In this document: positions 16,465 to 24,209 of the stretch, piece after piece
Layout: each line of letters begins with the position of its first letter
Numbering within the stretch: position 1 is the stretch's first letter
From: Streptomyces sp. cf386
Lineage (GTDB): Bacteria; Actinomycetota; Actinomycetes; Streptomycetales; Streptomycetaceae
DNA: 64,000 nucleotides
Assembly (NCBI RefSeq): GCF_900103585.1
Contig: NZ_FNHV01000006.1
Coordinates: 248,001-312,000, forward strand
Direction of reading: 5' to 3'
Program-made: the position numbers and the translations under genes
Notes under the pieces: generated by a model
Databases searched by the model: none
Seen by the model: the letters and a program-made list of their open reading frames with translations, nothing else
What the model was told of the DNA's origin: nothing

Positions 16465-16866
16465 CGCCTCCCGGGGGCAAGCGGCTCTGCGCCCAGATTT
16501 GACGCGCACAGCGGCACTGTCAAGGGGTCGCGAAGGCACGCGGGGGCGCCAGTCTGTTGCGGTGCGCGGGCCTGCGGCGGTGGGGGCGGGGATGCGTGCG
16601 GCGGCCTGTGCGGGTGGGGCGGGCCGCGCCGGGGCTCCGTCCTCTGACCGGCGGCTGAACCATTTCACCCGTCCGGCACTTGAGGACGATGCCCCTTCAG
16701 GGCCGAAGCGGGGGTCTGGCGGGCCACAGGCCCCCAGCAGCTCCCGCACCCGGCCACGGCGAGCAACCCGGCATGCCCTCGGCCGCAACTGACCATCCGT
16801 GGGCAACCCGCCCATGACACCGGGCACAGTAGCCCCAGCCCGACCACGACAGATACCGTTCGTCCC
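16465..16866. other. 402-bp gene-free region with Streptomyces intergenic repeat
   Basis: Separates the divergent TetR and hisN genes. About 16600-16755 matches a repeat common between Streptomyces genes, recognisable by CCGTCCGGCACTTGAGGACG, then GGCCGAAGCGGGGGTCTGG and an inverted CCCCCAG copy. Its length and composition exclude a convincing gene. The hisN promoter presumably lies in the last 60 bp. Confidence 0.6.
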
Positions 16867-17667
16867 ATGCCGGACTACCTCGACGATCTCCGCCTCGCCC
16901 ACGTCCTCGCGGACGCCGCCGACGCCGCCACCATGGACCGCTTCAAGGCCCTCGATCTCAAGGTCGAGACCAAGCCGGACATGACCCCGGTGAGCGAGGC
17001 CGACCGGACCGCCGAGGAGCTGATCCGCGGGCAGCTGCAGCGTGCCCGGCCGCGAGACGCTGTCCTCGGCGAGGAGTACGGGATCGAGGGCACCGGCCCC
17101 CGCCGCTGGGTGATCGACCCGATCGACGGCACCAAGAACTACGTACGCGGCGTCCCGGTCTGGGCCACCCTCATCTCCCTGATGGAGGCGAGCGAGGGCG
17201 GCTACCAGCCGGTCGTCGGTGTCGTGTCCGCTCCCGCCCTGGGCCGCCGCTGGTGGGCCGCGAAGGGCCACGGCGCCTTCACCGGCCGCAGCCTCTCCTC
17301 CGCGAGCCGTCTGCACGTCTCCGGCGTCTCGAAGCTCACGGACGCCTCGTTCGCGTACTCCTCGCTGAGCGGATGGGAGGAGCAGGGGCGGCTGGGCGGC
17401 TTCCTCGACCTCACGCGCGAGGTGTGGCGCACGCGCGCGTACGGCGACTTCTGGCCGTACATGATGGTCGCCGAGGGGTCGGTCGACATCTGCGCCGAGC
17501 CCGAGCTCTCCCTGTGGGACATGGCCGCCACCGCGATCGTCGTGACCGAGGCGGGCGGCACCTTCACCGGCCTCGACGGCCGCCCCGGCCCGCACAGCGG
17601 CAACGCCGCCGCCTCGAACGGCCTGCTCCACGACGAGTTCCTGGGGTACCTCAACGAGCGCTACTGA
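16867..17667 (+). CDS. hisN: Histidinol-phosphatase, inositol-monophosphatase type
   Basis: 266-residue Mg-dependent phosphatase. Metal-site motifs are GEEYG (Glu), DPIDGT (DxxDGT) and LWDMAA (WDxAA). Actinobacterial HisN dephosphorylates histidinol phosphate, the penultimate step of histidine synthesis; general inositol monophosphatase activity is the alternative reading. A start at ATG 16867 gives MPDYLDDLRLA, with the family's N-terminus. Confidence 0.88.
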   Translation: MPDYLDDLRLAHVLADAADAATMDRFKALDLKVETKPDMTPVSEADRTAEELIRGQLQRARPRDAVLGEEYGIEGTGPRRWVIDPIDGTKNYVRGVPVWATLISLMEASEGGYQPVVGVVSAPALGRRWWAAKGHGAFTGRSLSSASRLHVSGVSKLTDASFAYSSLSGWEEQGRLGGFLDLTREVWRTRAYGDFWPYMMVAEGSVDICAEPELSLWDMAATAIVVTEAGGTFTGLDGRPGPHSGNAAASNGLLHDEFLGYLNERY

Positions 17668-17743
17668 GCGCCCCTTTGCAGCGCCGCTGAGCGCCCCCTT
17701 GTTGACCCCCTCTTTACCTGTCACTCTGAGAGTCCCCCCACTT

Positions 17744-17764
17744 GTGAATTTGTGAAACCGTGAA
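17744..17764. repeat. Three GTGAA direct repeats, 8-bp period, upstream of CBS gene
   Basis: GTGAA occurs at 17744, 17752 and 17760 with a strict 8-bp period in an AT-richer patch about 40 bp before the CBS gene. The last two copies also form TTTGT-N10-ACAAA. It may be a regulator site or promoter element; no known consensus assigned. Confidence 0.3.
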
Positions 17765-17802
17765 CAAACGGTGCGGGGGCACTTCAGGAGGTGGCTCCAT
17801 CC

Positions 17803-18195
17803 ATGCTCGTACGTGACGCCATGAGCACCGTGGTCCTCACCATCGGCCCCACCCACACCCTTCGCCAGGCCGCCGCGCTGATGTCCGCCCGCCGGGTCGG
17901 CGCGGCCGTGGTCCACGACCCCGACGCCGGCGGCATCGGCATCCTCACCGAACGCGACATCCTCAACTCCGTCGGCCTCGGACAGAACCCGGACATCGAG
18001 CACGCCCACGACCACACCACCACCGACGTCGTGTTCGCCGCCCCGGCATGGACTCTGGAGGAGGCGGCCCGCGCCATGGCACACGGCGGCTTCCGTCATC
18101 TGATCGTCCTGGACCACGACGAGCCCGTGGGCATCGTCTCGGTCCGCGACATCATCCGCTGCTGGGCACCCGTACGACAGCACGTGCCCGCGTAG
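17803..18195 (+). CDS. CBS-domain protein
   Basis: 130 residues made of two CBS motifs (about 1-60 and 70-125): LVRDAMSTVVLTIGPTHTL, ILTERDIL, then ARAMAHGGFRHLIVLD and IVSVRDIIR. Stand-alone CBS pairs bind adenine nucleotides and act as regulatory modules; the partner is unknown. The ATG at 17803 is chosen over GTG 17791 because a strong AGGAGG site (17786-17791) is ideally spaced for it. Confidence 0.9.
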   Translation: MLVRDAMSTVVLTIGPTHTLRQAAALMSARRVGAAVVHDPDAGGIGILTERDILNSVGLGQNPDIEHAHDHTTTDVVFAAPAWTLEEAARAMAHGGFRHLIVLDHDEPVGIVSVRDIIRCWAPVRQHVPA

Positions 18196-18207
18196 CCCAC
18201 CCCGAAA

Positions 18208-18238
18208 ATGGGCCGGATCCCGAAGGGGCCCGGCCCAT
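18208..18238 (+). terminator. Hairpin terminator after CBS gene
   Basis: The arms ATGGGCCGGATCCC and GGGCCCGGCCCAT are separated by GAAG, 13 bp after the CBS stop. The long GC stem lacks a U-tract, as is common in Streptomyces. Confidence 0.8.
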
Positions 18239-18244
18239 CTCCAT

Positions 18245-18300
18245 GCCGGATTCCCTATACTGGATTTTGTCTAATCTCGACTGCACTCCAAAGTCACATC
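18245..18300 (+). promoter_or_regulatory. AT-rich promoter/operator region of the Fur-family gene
   Basis: Roughly 55 bp of unusually AT-rich sequence in a GC-rich chromosome. It includes TATACT and GATTTTGTCTAATC (GATT-N6-AATC inverted repeat). Fur-family genes are usually autoregulated through AT-rich operators, so this is the likely control region; the exact site is not defined. Confidence 0.45.
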
Positions 18301-18339
18301 CATTCGGAACCTGGTCCGCCTGCTGTTAAGGTGTTCTCC

Positions 18340-18756
18340 ATGAGTGACCTTCTGGAACGGCTGCGCGGACGCGGATGGCGGATGACCGCGCAGCGGCGCG
18401 TCGTGGCCGAGGTGCTCGCCGGCGATCACGTTCACCTGACGGCCGACGAGGTGCACGCACGGGCCGTCGCCAAGCTGCCCGAGATCTCCCGGGCGACCGT
18501 CTACAACACGCTGGGCGAGCTGGTCTCCCTCGGCGAGGTGCTCGAGGTCTCCACCGACAAGCGCGCCAAGCGGTACGACCCGAACGCCCACCGACCCCAC
18601 CACCACCTGGTCTGCGCCCAGTGCGGCTCCATCCGGGACGTCCACCCGACGGGCAACCCGATGGCCGACCTCCCCGACTCCGAGCGCTTCGGCTTCACGG
18701 TCTCGGACGTCGAGGTGACGTACCGCGGCATCTGCCCGAACTGCACGAAGGCCTAG
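18340..18756 (+). CDS. Fur-family metal/peroxide regulator
   Basis: 138 residues. The winged helix spans about 1-80 (MTAQRRVVAEVL, ISRATVYNTLGELVSLGEV) and is followed by the metal/dimerisation domain with HRPHHHLVCAQCG and the C-terminal CPNC, i.e. two CxxC pairs forming a structural zinc site. The HHH segment and the distal DVEVTYRG region match PerR/Fur regulatory-metal ligands. It could sense peroxide (PerR/CatR-like) or iron; sequence alone does not decide. Start at 18340 (MSDLLERL). Confidence 0.92.
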   Translation: MSDLLERLRGRGWRMTAQRRVVAEVLAGDHVHLTADEVHARAVAKLPEISRATVYNTLGELVSLGEVLEVSTDKRAKRYDPNAHRPHHHLVCAQCGSIRDVHPTGNPMADLPDSERFGFTVSDVEVTYRGICPNCTKA

Positions 18757-18772
18757 CCCGCCACCTTCCCTG

Positions 18773-18800
18773 AGCCCCGGCACCGGTGAGTGCCGGGGCT
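18773..18800 (+). terminator. Hairpin terminator after Fur-family gene
   Basis: AGCCCCGGCAC and GTGCCGGGGCT form an 11-bp perfect stem with a 6-nt loop, 17 bp after the stop codon. Confidence 0.85.
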
Positions 18801-18839
18801 TCGCGCTGCCCGGGTGCGAGCGGGCGGGGTTCCCGAATC

Positions 18840-18852
18840 TGACGGTCCGTCA
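18840..18852. promoter_or_regulatory. Palindrome upstream of ABC importer operon
   Basis: TGACGGtCCGTCA is a perfect 13-bp palindrome 52 bp before the ATPase GTG and adjoining CATATGGTCA, which could hold the -10. The size and symmetry suit a TetR/GntR-type operator; the regulator is not in this operon. Confidence 0.5.
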
Positions 18853-18903
18853 TATGGTCAACGGCACCCACACGTCCGTTCCGCACTCCGCGAGGAGACA
18901 GAA

Positions 18904-19671
18904 GTGGGAGAGCCGTATCCCAAACTCAGAGCGAACGACCTGACCCGCACCTTCGGCCGAACCCCCCACACGGTCCACGCCCTCGGCCCCCTGGAACTGA
19001 TCGTCGCCCCCGGCGAGTTCGTCTGTGTCGTCGGCCCCTCCGGCTGCGGCAAGTCCACACTGCTCCGTATCGCCGCAGGGCTGCTCCGCCCGAGCACCGG
19101 CACGCTGGAGATCCGTGCCGCGAGCCCGCGACCGGCGGCGATGATCTTCCAGGACTACGGCATCTACGACTGGAAGTCCGTCCGCGCGAACGTCCGCTTC
19201 GGACTGGACATCCAGCGCGTCCCCCGCCGCGAGGCGAACGCCCGCGCCGACGACTGGCTGGCCCGCATGGGCCTGTCGGACTTCGCGGACGCCTACCCGG
19301 CCGCCCTCTCCGGCGGTATGCGCCAGCGCGTGGCCATCGCCCGAGCGCTGGCGGTGGAGCCCGAACTCCTGCTGATGGACGAGCCCTTCGCGGCACTCGA
19401 CGCCCAGCTCCGCACGATCCTCCAGGACGAACTCCTCGACCTCACCCAGTCGCTGCGGACGACCACGCTCTTCATCACCCACAGCCTGGAGGAGGCGATC
19501 GTCCTGGGCGACCGGGTGCTCGTGATGTCCGCCCGCCCGGGCCGGATCATCGCCGAACACCGCCCGCCCTTCCCCCGCCCGCGAACCGGCGACATCCGCG
19601 CCACCCCCCAGTTCACCGCCCTGCGCAGCGAACTGTGGGACCTGCTGCGGAAGGAGGCGGTACCGGCATGA
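18904..19671 (+). CDS. ABC transporter ATP-binding protein (NitT/TauT type)
   Basis: 255 residues. Walker A GPSGCGKST, Q-loop FQDYGIYDW, signature LSGGMRQR, Walker B LLLMDEP and H-loop ITHSLEEA are all present. The QDYxxxxW pattern is typical of nitrate/sulfonate/taurine importers (SsuB/TauB/NrtD). The start is GTG at 18904 with GAGGAG upstream. First gene of an ATPase-permease-lipoprotein operon joined by ATGA overlaps. Confidence 0.92.
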   Translation: MGEPYPKLRANDLTRTFGRTPHTVHALGPLELIVAPGEFVCVVGPSGCGKSTLLRIAAGLLRPSTGTLEIRAASPRPAAMIFQDYGIYDWKSVRANVRFGLDIQRVPRREANARADDWLARMGLSDFADAYPAALSGGMRQRVAIARALAVEPELLLMDEPFAALDAQLRTILQDELLDLTQSLRTTTLFITHSLEEAIVLGDRVLVMSARPGRIIAEHRPPFPRPRTGDIRATPQFTALRSELWDLLRKEAVPA

Positions 19672-20531
19672 CGACGCTCACGAAGCCGCCCGCCGACTCC
19701 GTCCTGGTCCGCCGCCCCGGCCCGCGGGAACTCCACCCGGCCCGCACCCACCGCCGCAGACGCGCGCTGGAGGCGTCCCTGGCGCTCGCCGTCCCCCTCG
19801 TCCTCCTCCTGCTGTGGCAACTGGCGGCCGCCCAGGCCTGGATCGACGACCGCGTCTACCCGGCCCCGTCCACGGTCCTCGCCGACGGCTGGGACCGGGC
19901 CGCGGCCGGCGATCTGTGGCCGGACGTGTGGGCCACCTTGAAGCGGGTCCTCGCGGGATACGCGGCCGGCACGGCGGCGGGCTACGCCCTGGGCCTCCTG
20001 ATGGGCTCCCTCTCGCTGGTACGGGCCGCACTGGAACCACTCCTGGACGCGCTGTACGTCGTACCGAAACTGGCCCTCCTGCCCATCTTCCTGAACATGT
20101 TCGGCCTGGGAGAGGGCCCGCAGGTGGCGTTGGTGGCGGCCACGGTGTTCTTCTTCGTCTGGATCTCCACCATGTCCGCGGTCATGTCCATCCCCTCCGG
20201 CCATCGTGACGCGGGCCAGGTCTTCGGCGCCTCCCGGTGGCAGATGTTCCACCATGTCCTGCTTCCGGCGTCACTCCCGTCCGTCCTGGTGGGCGCGCGC
20301 ATCGCGGCGGGGGTCGCGGTCCTGGTCATCGTCGCCTCGGAGCAGATCGCCGCGACGAACGGTCTGGGCCATCTGATCTTCGACTCGCGCGCGCTGTTCC
20401 AGAACGACGTGATGTTCGTCGGCATCGTCTGTGTCGCGGTCCTGGGAGTCCTCTTCTCCGAACTGATCCGCTTCGCGGGCCGCCTGCTCACCCCCTGGGC
20501 ACCGAGGGACCGAGGAAGGGGCCAGTCATGA
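19668..20531 (+). CDS. ABC transporter permease (NitT/TauT type)
   Basis: 287 residues. After a basic cytoplasmic N-terminus of about 35 residues there are six predicted membrane spans. The coupling (EAA-like) loop GASRWQMFHHVLLPASLPSVLVG is interrupted only by normal substitutions. It starts in ATGA overlap with the ATPase gene and ends in ATGA overlap with the binding-protein gene. Confidence 0.92.
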   Translation: MTTLTKPPADSVLVRRPGPRELHPARTHRRRRALEASLALAVPLVLLLLWQLAAAQAWIDDRVYPAPSTVLADGWDRAAAGDLWPDVWATLKRVLAGYAAGTAAGYALGLLMGSLSLVRAALEPLLDALYVVPKLALLPIFLNMFGLGEGPQVALVAATVFFFVWISTMSAVMSIPSGHRDAGQVFGASRWQMFHHVLLPASLPSVLVGARIAAGVAVLVIVASEQIAATNGLGHLIFDSRALFQNDVMFVGIVCVAVLGVLFSELIRFAGRLLTPWAPRDRGRGQS

Positions 20532-21679
20532 GAAGGAGAAGCCGCGGCCGGGCCGGTGTCGTCCTCGTCGCCGCAGGAGCACTGCTGGCGTCGGCGGCCT
20601 GCTCATCGCCGTACGAGAAGGACTCCTCGTCGAAGGCCGGCGCTGGTGAGCGCACCATCCGCCCGGTCGAGGGGTGCGGTACGACGTCCTGGACCGACCC
20701 GAAGGACCGCTCCGCGAACCGCACACCGGCCCGCTGCCGGCCCGGCGCCCCTCCCCCACAGCCGCTGCCCGAACCCCGCGAGCTGACCATCGCGACGGGA
20801 ACGCTGAGCGCCGAGTACGTGGCCCCGCTGCACGTCGCCCTCGACAAGGGCGAGTTCAGGAAGGAGGGCCTGGACGTCACGCTCAAGGTGCTGCCGACGC
20901 CGGACGCGCTTCCGCTGCTGGCCAAGGGGGACATCGACGCCCTGTGGGCGGCCCCGGAGGCCGCGGTCATGAACGGCGTCAAGGGCGGCTTCGACATCAA
21001 GTGGGTCGCGGCCAACTTCTCTCCCGACCCGGACTCGAAGAGTGGCCTGTGGGTGCGTCTGAAGGACGGTGACACCGCGAACCGCGTCACCATGGCCGGC
21101 CGCAAGCTGGGCACGATGATCGGCAAGGGCTCGGTCATCGCGTACCCCATGGAGCGGGCCCTGGAGAAGCACGGGGGCGGCCTGGCCGACATCCAGTACC
21201 AGCAACTGGGCTCGGCCGACGTGCTCACAGCCCTCCAGAACGGCGGCGTCGACTCGGCATGGCTCCTCGACCCGGTCTGGCGCAAGGTGGACGGCAAGCC
21301 GGGCTACGCCTTCCTGGGCGGCCAGCCGCTGGGCGAACCCCTGGGCGGCATGCTGTACGGCCGCACGCTGCTGGACGACGACGTGGACGCGGGCGTGGCC
21401 CTGCTGAGGGCGTACATCCGCACGGTGAATACGTACTTCGCGTCGGACTACAAGCAGGATGCGACCTTCGTCACTTATCTCGCCAAGCTTCTCAAGGCGG
21501 AGAAGTCCATCCTCGAATCCACCCCGTCCCTCCGCATGGACTGGGAAATCCGCGACGGCACGACAACGCGCCTCCAGTCCGCCTACGAGGCCCAAGGCGT
21601 GGGGGACGGAAACCCGCTGCCGGAGTCACGAACGGTGGACCGCACCCTGTACGAGGAGGCCGTGGGCCACCGGCCCTGA
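20528..21679 (+). CDS. ABC transporter substrate-binding lipoprotein (NitT/TauT type)
   Basis: 383 residues. Signal peptide with basic start (MRRRSRGRAG) and lipobox ending SAAC (Cys at about 23). A two-Cys linker (GCGTTSWTD ... PARCRPG) precedes the binding domain, which begins at ELTIATGTLSAEYVAPLHVALDKG and shows NMT1/SsuA-like features (DIDALWAAPEA, DVLTALQNGGVDSAWLLDP). The substrate is unknown; sulfonates, nitrate, thiamine precursors and others use this family. Confidence 0.9.
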   Translation: MRRRSRGRAGVVLVAAGALLASAACSSPYEKDSSSKAGAGERTIRPVEGCGTTSWTDPKDRSANRTPARCRPGAPPPQPLPEPRELTIATGTLSAEYVAPLHVALDKGEFRKEGLDVTLKVLPTPDALPLLAKGDIDALWAAPEAAVMNGVKGGFDIKWVAANFSPDPDSKSGLWVRLKDGDTANRVTMAGRKLGTMIGKGSVIAYPMERALEKHGGGLADIQYQQLGSADVLTALQNGGVDSAWLLDPVWRKVDGKPGYAFLGGQPLGEPLGGMLYGRTLLDDDVDAGVALLRAYIRTVNTYFASDYKQDATFVTYLAKLLKAEKSILESTPSLRMDWEIRDGTTTRLQSAYEAQGVGDGNPLPESRTVDRTLYEEAVGHRP

Positions 21680-21744
21680 CCAGGCCCTCAGCACTTCGGG
21701 AAGACACCTGGGAAATACCCAAGGGAAAACACCCAGAGAAAACA

Positions 21745-21780
21745 CCTGGGGCCGGAACCCTTTCGGATTCCGGCCCCAGG
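21745..21780 (-). terminator. Rho-independent terminator of initiator tRNA gene 1
   Basis: On the minus strand CCTGGGGCCGGAA pairs with TTCCGGCCCCAGG around a short loop and is followed by TGTTTTC. It lies 7 bp beyond the 3' end of the tRNA gene. Confidence 0.9.
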
Positions 21781-21787
21781 TCTTCAG

Positions 21788-21861
21788 TAGCGGGGACAGG
21801 ATTTGAACCTGCGACCTCTGGGTTATGAGCCCAGCGAGCTACCGAGCTGCTCCACCCCGCG
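21788..21861 (-). tRNA. tRNA-fMet (initiator), anticodon CAT, copy 1
   Basis: 74 nt. The anticodon arm reads CTGGG-CTCATAA-CCCAG, with the three consecutive G-C pairs of initiators. The acceptor ends CGCGGGG/CCCCGCT leave an unpaired C1-T72 position, the hallmark that blocks use in elongation. TTCAAATC marks the T loop. CCA is not encoded. Identical to copy 2 at 24079-24152. Confidence 0.97.
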
Positions 21862-21931
21862 TCGGTAAACTGAACATTACGTCAACGGTGCGGACAGAAG
21901 CAAATCAGGTGCCGCCCGGCCCAGCGCAGCG

Positions 21932-23851
21932 TCACGCCGAGAGTTCCTCGCGCAGGGCGTCCCGCAGCCGAGCCGCCCGCTCCGCGACCTCATCCGGCCC
22001 CAGCGTCACCGCCCGGTCAGCCCACCGCTGCCCCTCGGCCAGCTCGCCGCGACGCGCGTAGACCAGGGCCAGCCGCAACGCCGACCGCCCGTGCCCGGCG
22101 TCAGCCGCCCGGGTCCACCACACCGCGGCCTCCGGCTCGCTCCCCTCCCGGGCCAGCAGCAGCCCGAGATTGAACGCGCCGTTGCGGGACCCGGCCTCGG
22201 CGGCCTCCCGGTACCACCGAGCCGCCTCCACGACGTCACCCCGGGCGGCGGCCAGCATCCCGACCCGCACCTGCGCCCGCCGGTGCCCCTGGGAGGCCGC
22301 CCGCTCGTACCACTCCTCGCACTCGGTCTTCTCGTGCACCGTCTCCCCGAGCTCATGCGCGGGCTCCGGCGGCCGGCGGGCATCCAGCAGCGTCGCCAGC
22401 CGATACGCGGCCTCAGGGCTGCCGCCCCCGGCCGCACACCGCAGATGCCGCTCCGCCGCGGGCTCGTCCCCGTCCCGCAGCCGGGCGATCCCGACCTGCA
22501 GCGCCGCCTCGGTGTGCCCGGCGGCAGCGGCACGCACGTACCACCGCAGCGCGGCCCGCTCCTCGCCCCGCCCGGCGTACAGGATCCCGAGGTTGAAGGC
22601 GGCGTCGACGCTCCCCGCCTCGGCGGCCTTGGAGAACCACGGCTCGGCACCCGTCGCGTCCCCGCCCTGGAGCAGCAGGATCGCCAGCGCGTTCGCCGCC
22701 TCGCGGTGCCCGGCGTACGCCGCCCGCCGATACCACTGCTCGGCCTGCGCGGTACGGCCCTGCTCGGCGCAGAGCAGCCCGAGGTTGTACGCGCCGTTGA
22801 CATCACCGGCGTCCATCGCGGCCCGGTACCAGCGCTCGGCGGTCTGGGTCTCCCCGCGCTCGGCGTGCAGCGCGCCCAGCGCGTTCGCGGCGTTGCCGTC
22901 GCCGTCCTGCGCGGCCCGCAGCCACCACACGGCGGCGCTCTCGCTGTCCCCCGCGTCCCGCAACAGGAACCCGAGCGCACAGGCGGCCCGCGCCTCCCCG
23001 TCCTTGGCGGACGTCAGATACCAGCGCCCGGCCTCCTTGAGCTCCCCGCGCCTCTCGAGGATCGCCCCGAGGTGCAGCGCGGCCCTGCGGTGCCCGCGTG
23101 CGGCGGCCTGCCGGTACCACTGCTCGGCCTCGTCCAGCAGCGCCTCGCTCACCGCGACACCGTTGTCGTGCCCGTCCTCGCCCGCGTGGGGCGCCTGCCG
23201 GTCGAGCGCACGCGCCAGCCGGTACGCCGCCTCCCGGTGCCCCCGCTCGGCCGCGGCCCGCATCCACCGCTCGGCCCCGGCGTCGCTGCGGTGCTCCAGC
23301 AGATCGGCGAGCGCGTACGCGCCCAGCGAGTGCCCCTGCTCGGCGGACTGGCGCAGCCAGTACTCGGCAGCGGGCTCGTCGCCCCGCTCGCGGTGATGCC
23401 GTCCCAGCGCGTGCGCGGCCGCGGCCGACCCGGCGACGGCGGCGATGCGCCACCAGCCGGCGGCCTCGTCGGCGTAACCGCGCTGGTGAAGCAGGACTCC
23501 CAGGTTGTTGGCGGCGGCCCGGTCCCCGGCGGCGGTGGCGGCACGCAGATGAGGCTCGGCTCCGTCGAGATCGCCGCGGCGCAGCAGCATGGCGCCGAGG
23601 ACGCTCATCGCCTCGACGTCTCCGGCCTCGGCGGCGAGCCGCTGCCGCGCCTCCTCGATCGCCTCCCCGGCCTCGTCCTGGTCCGCCGGCCGGTCCAGGG
23701 CGAAGTCACCCTCCGACTGCGTGAGTTCACTCACCGGCTGCGAGGCACCGTCCGTCGGCTGCACGAAATCGCCTGTCGGCCGCACAAAGTCGGCAGGCTG
23801 CACAAACCGCCCTGTCTCCAACAGAGTTGCCTTGTCCCCCATAACGTCCAT
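21932..23851 (-). CDS. Sel1/TPR-like repeat protein
   Basis: 639 residues. After a low-complexity N-terminus with three FVxPxD-like repeats (about 15-35), residues 60-625 consist of about fourteen to fifteen Sel1-like 36-residue units (A-x-x-LG-x-L-x-x-x-RG-(D/E)-x-x-x-A-x-x-W-(Y/L)-RxAA-x-x-G). No signal peptide; probably a cytoplasmic scaffold. It sits between two identical initiator tRNA genes on the same strand. A near-palindrome lies just upstream of its ATG. Confidence 0.9.
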   Translation of the reverse strand: MDVMGDKATLLETGRFVQPADFVRPTGDFVQPTDGASQPVSELTQSEGDFALDRPADQDEAGEAIEEARQRLAAEAGDVEAMSVLGAMLLRRGDLDGAEPHLRAATAAGDRAAANNLGVLLHQRGYADEAAGWWRIAAVAGSAAAAHALGRHHRERGDEPAAEYWLRQSAEQGHSLGAYALADLLEHRSDAGAERWMRAAAERGHREAAYRLARALDRQAPHAGEDGHDNGVAVSEALLDEAEQWYRQAAARGHRRAALHLGAILERRGELKEAGRWYLTSAKDGEARAACALGFLLRDAGDSESAAVWWLRAAQDGDGNAANALGALHAERGETQTAERWYRAAMDAGDVNGAYNLGLLCAEQGRTAQAEQWYRRAAYAGHREAANALAILLLQGGDATGAEPWFSKAAEAGSVDAAFNLGILYAGRGEERAALRWYVRAAAAGHTEAALQVGIARLRDGDEPAAERHLRCAAGGGSPEAAYRLATLLDARRPPEPAHELGETVHEKTECEEWYERAASQGHRRAQVRVGMLAAARGDVVEAARWYREAAEAGSRNGAFNLGLLLAREGSEPEAAVWWTRAADAGHGRSALRLALVYARRGELAEGQRWADRAVTLGPDEVAERAARLRDALREELSA

Positions 23852-23873
23852 CGTCGCACCACCTGCAACCTGG

Positions 23874-23890
23874 GTACACCTGGTATACCG
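23874..23890. promoter_or_regulatory. Near-palindrome upstream of Sel1-repeat gene
   Basis: GGTACAC-CTG-GTATACC, with 6 of 7 bp symmetric, 22 bp before the ATG at 23851. It overlaps the probable -10/start region and could be an operator. The rest of the 23891-24015 gap shows nothing recognisable. Confidence 0.35.
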
Positions 23891-24015
23891 CAGCCAGTGA
23901 GGTCACTTCAGCGTTTTGTCGACATGCCCACAGAGAGACAAGTCAAACACAGATCCCCCAACTCCCCACGGCGGCGTGGCCGCCGCACCCTTCGGCACAT
24001 GCGTTCGCACACCAC

Positions 24016-24049
24016 GAAGGCCCGGATCCTCTGGAGGATCCGGGCCTTC
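24016..24049 (-). terminator. Hairpin terminator of initiator tRNA gene 2
   Basis: GAAGGCCCGGATCCTC and GAGGATCCGGGCCTTC form a perfect 16-bp stem with a 2-nt loop, 29 bp beyond the tRNA 3' end. No U-tract follows. Confidence 0.8.
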
Positions 24050-24078
24050 GCTGTCGTACGAATACTCGTCGACTTCAG

Positions 24079-24152
24079 TAGCGGGGACAGGATTTGAACC
24101 TGCGACCTCTGGGTTATGAGCCCAGCGAGCTACCGAGCTGCTCCACCCCGCG
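24079..24152 (-). tRNA. tRNA-fMet (initiator), anticodon CAT, copy 2
   Basis: Identical in all 74 positions to the copy at 21788-21861, including the C1-T72 mismatch and the GGG/CCC anticodon stem. It lies 56 bp upstream of the UPF0182 stop in coordinate order, on the same strand, with its own terminator. Confidence 0.97.
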
Positions 24153-24209
24153 CCGTTGTTCTGCAACCGTATCACGGCGCGGGGTGGGCTATTCGATCAA
24201 CCGTCGTCC

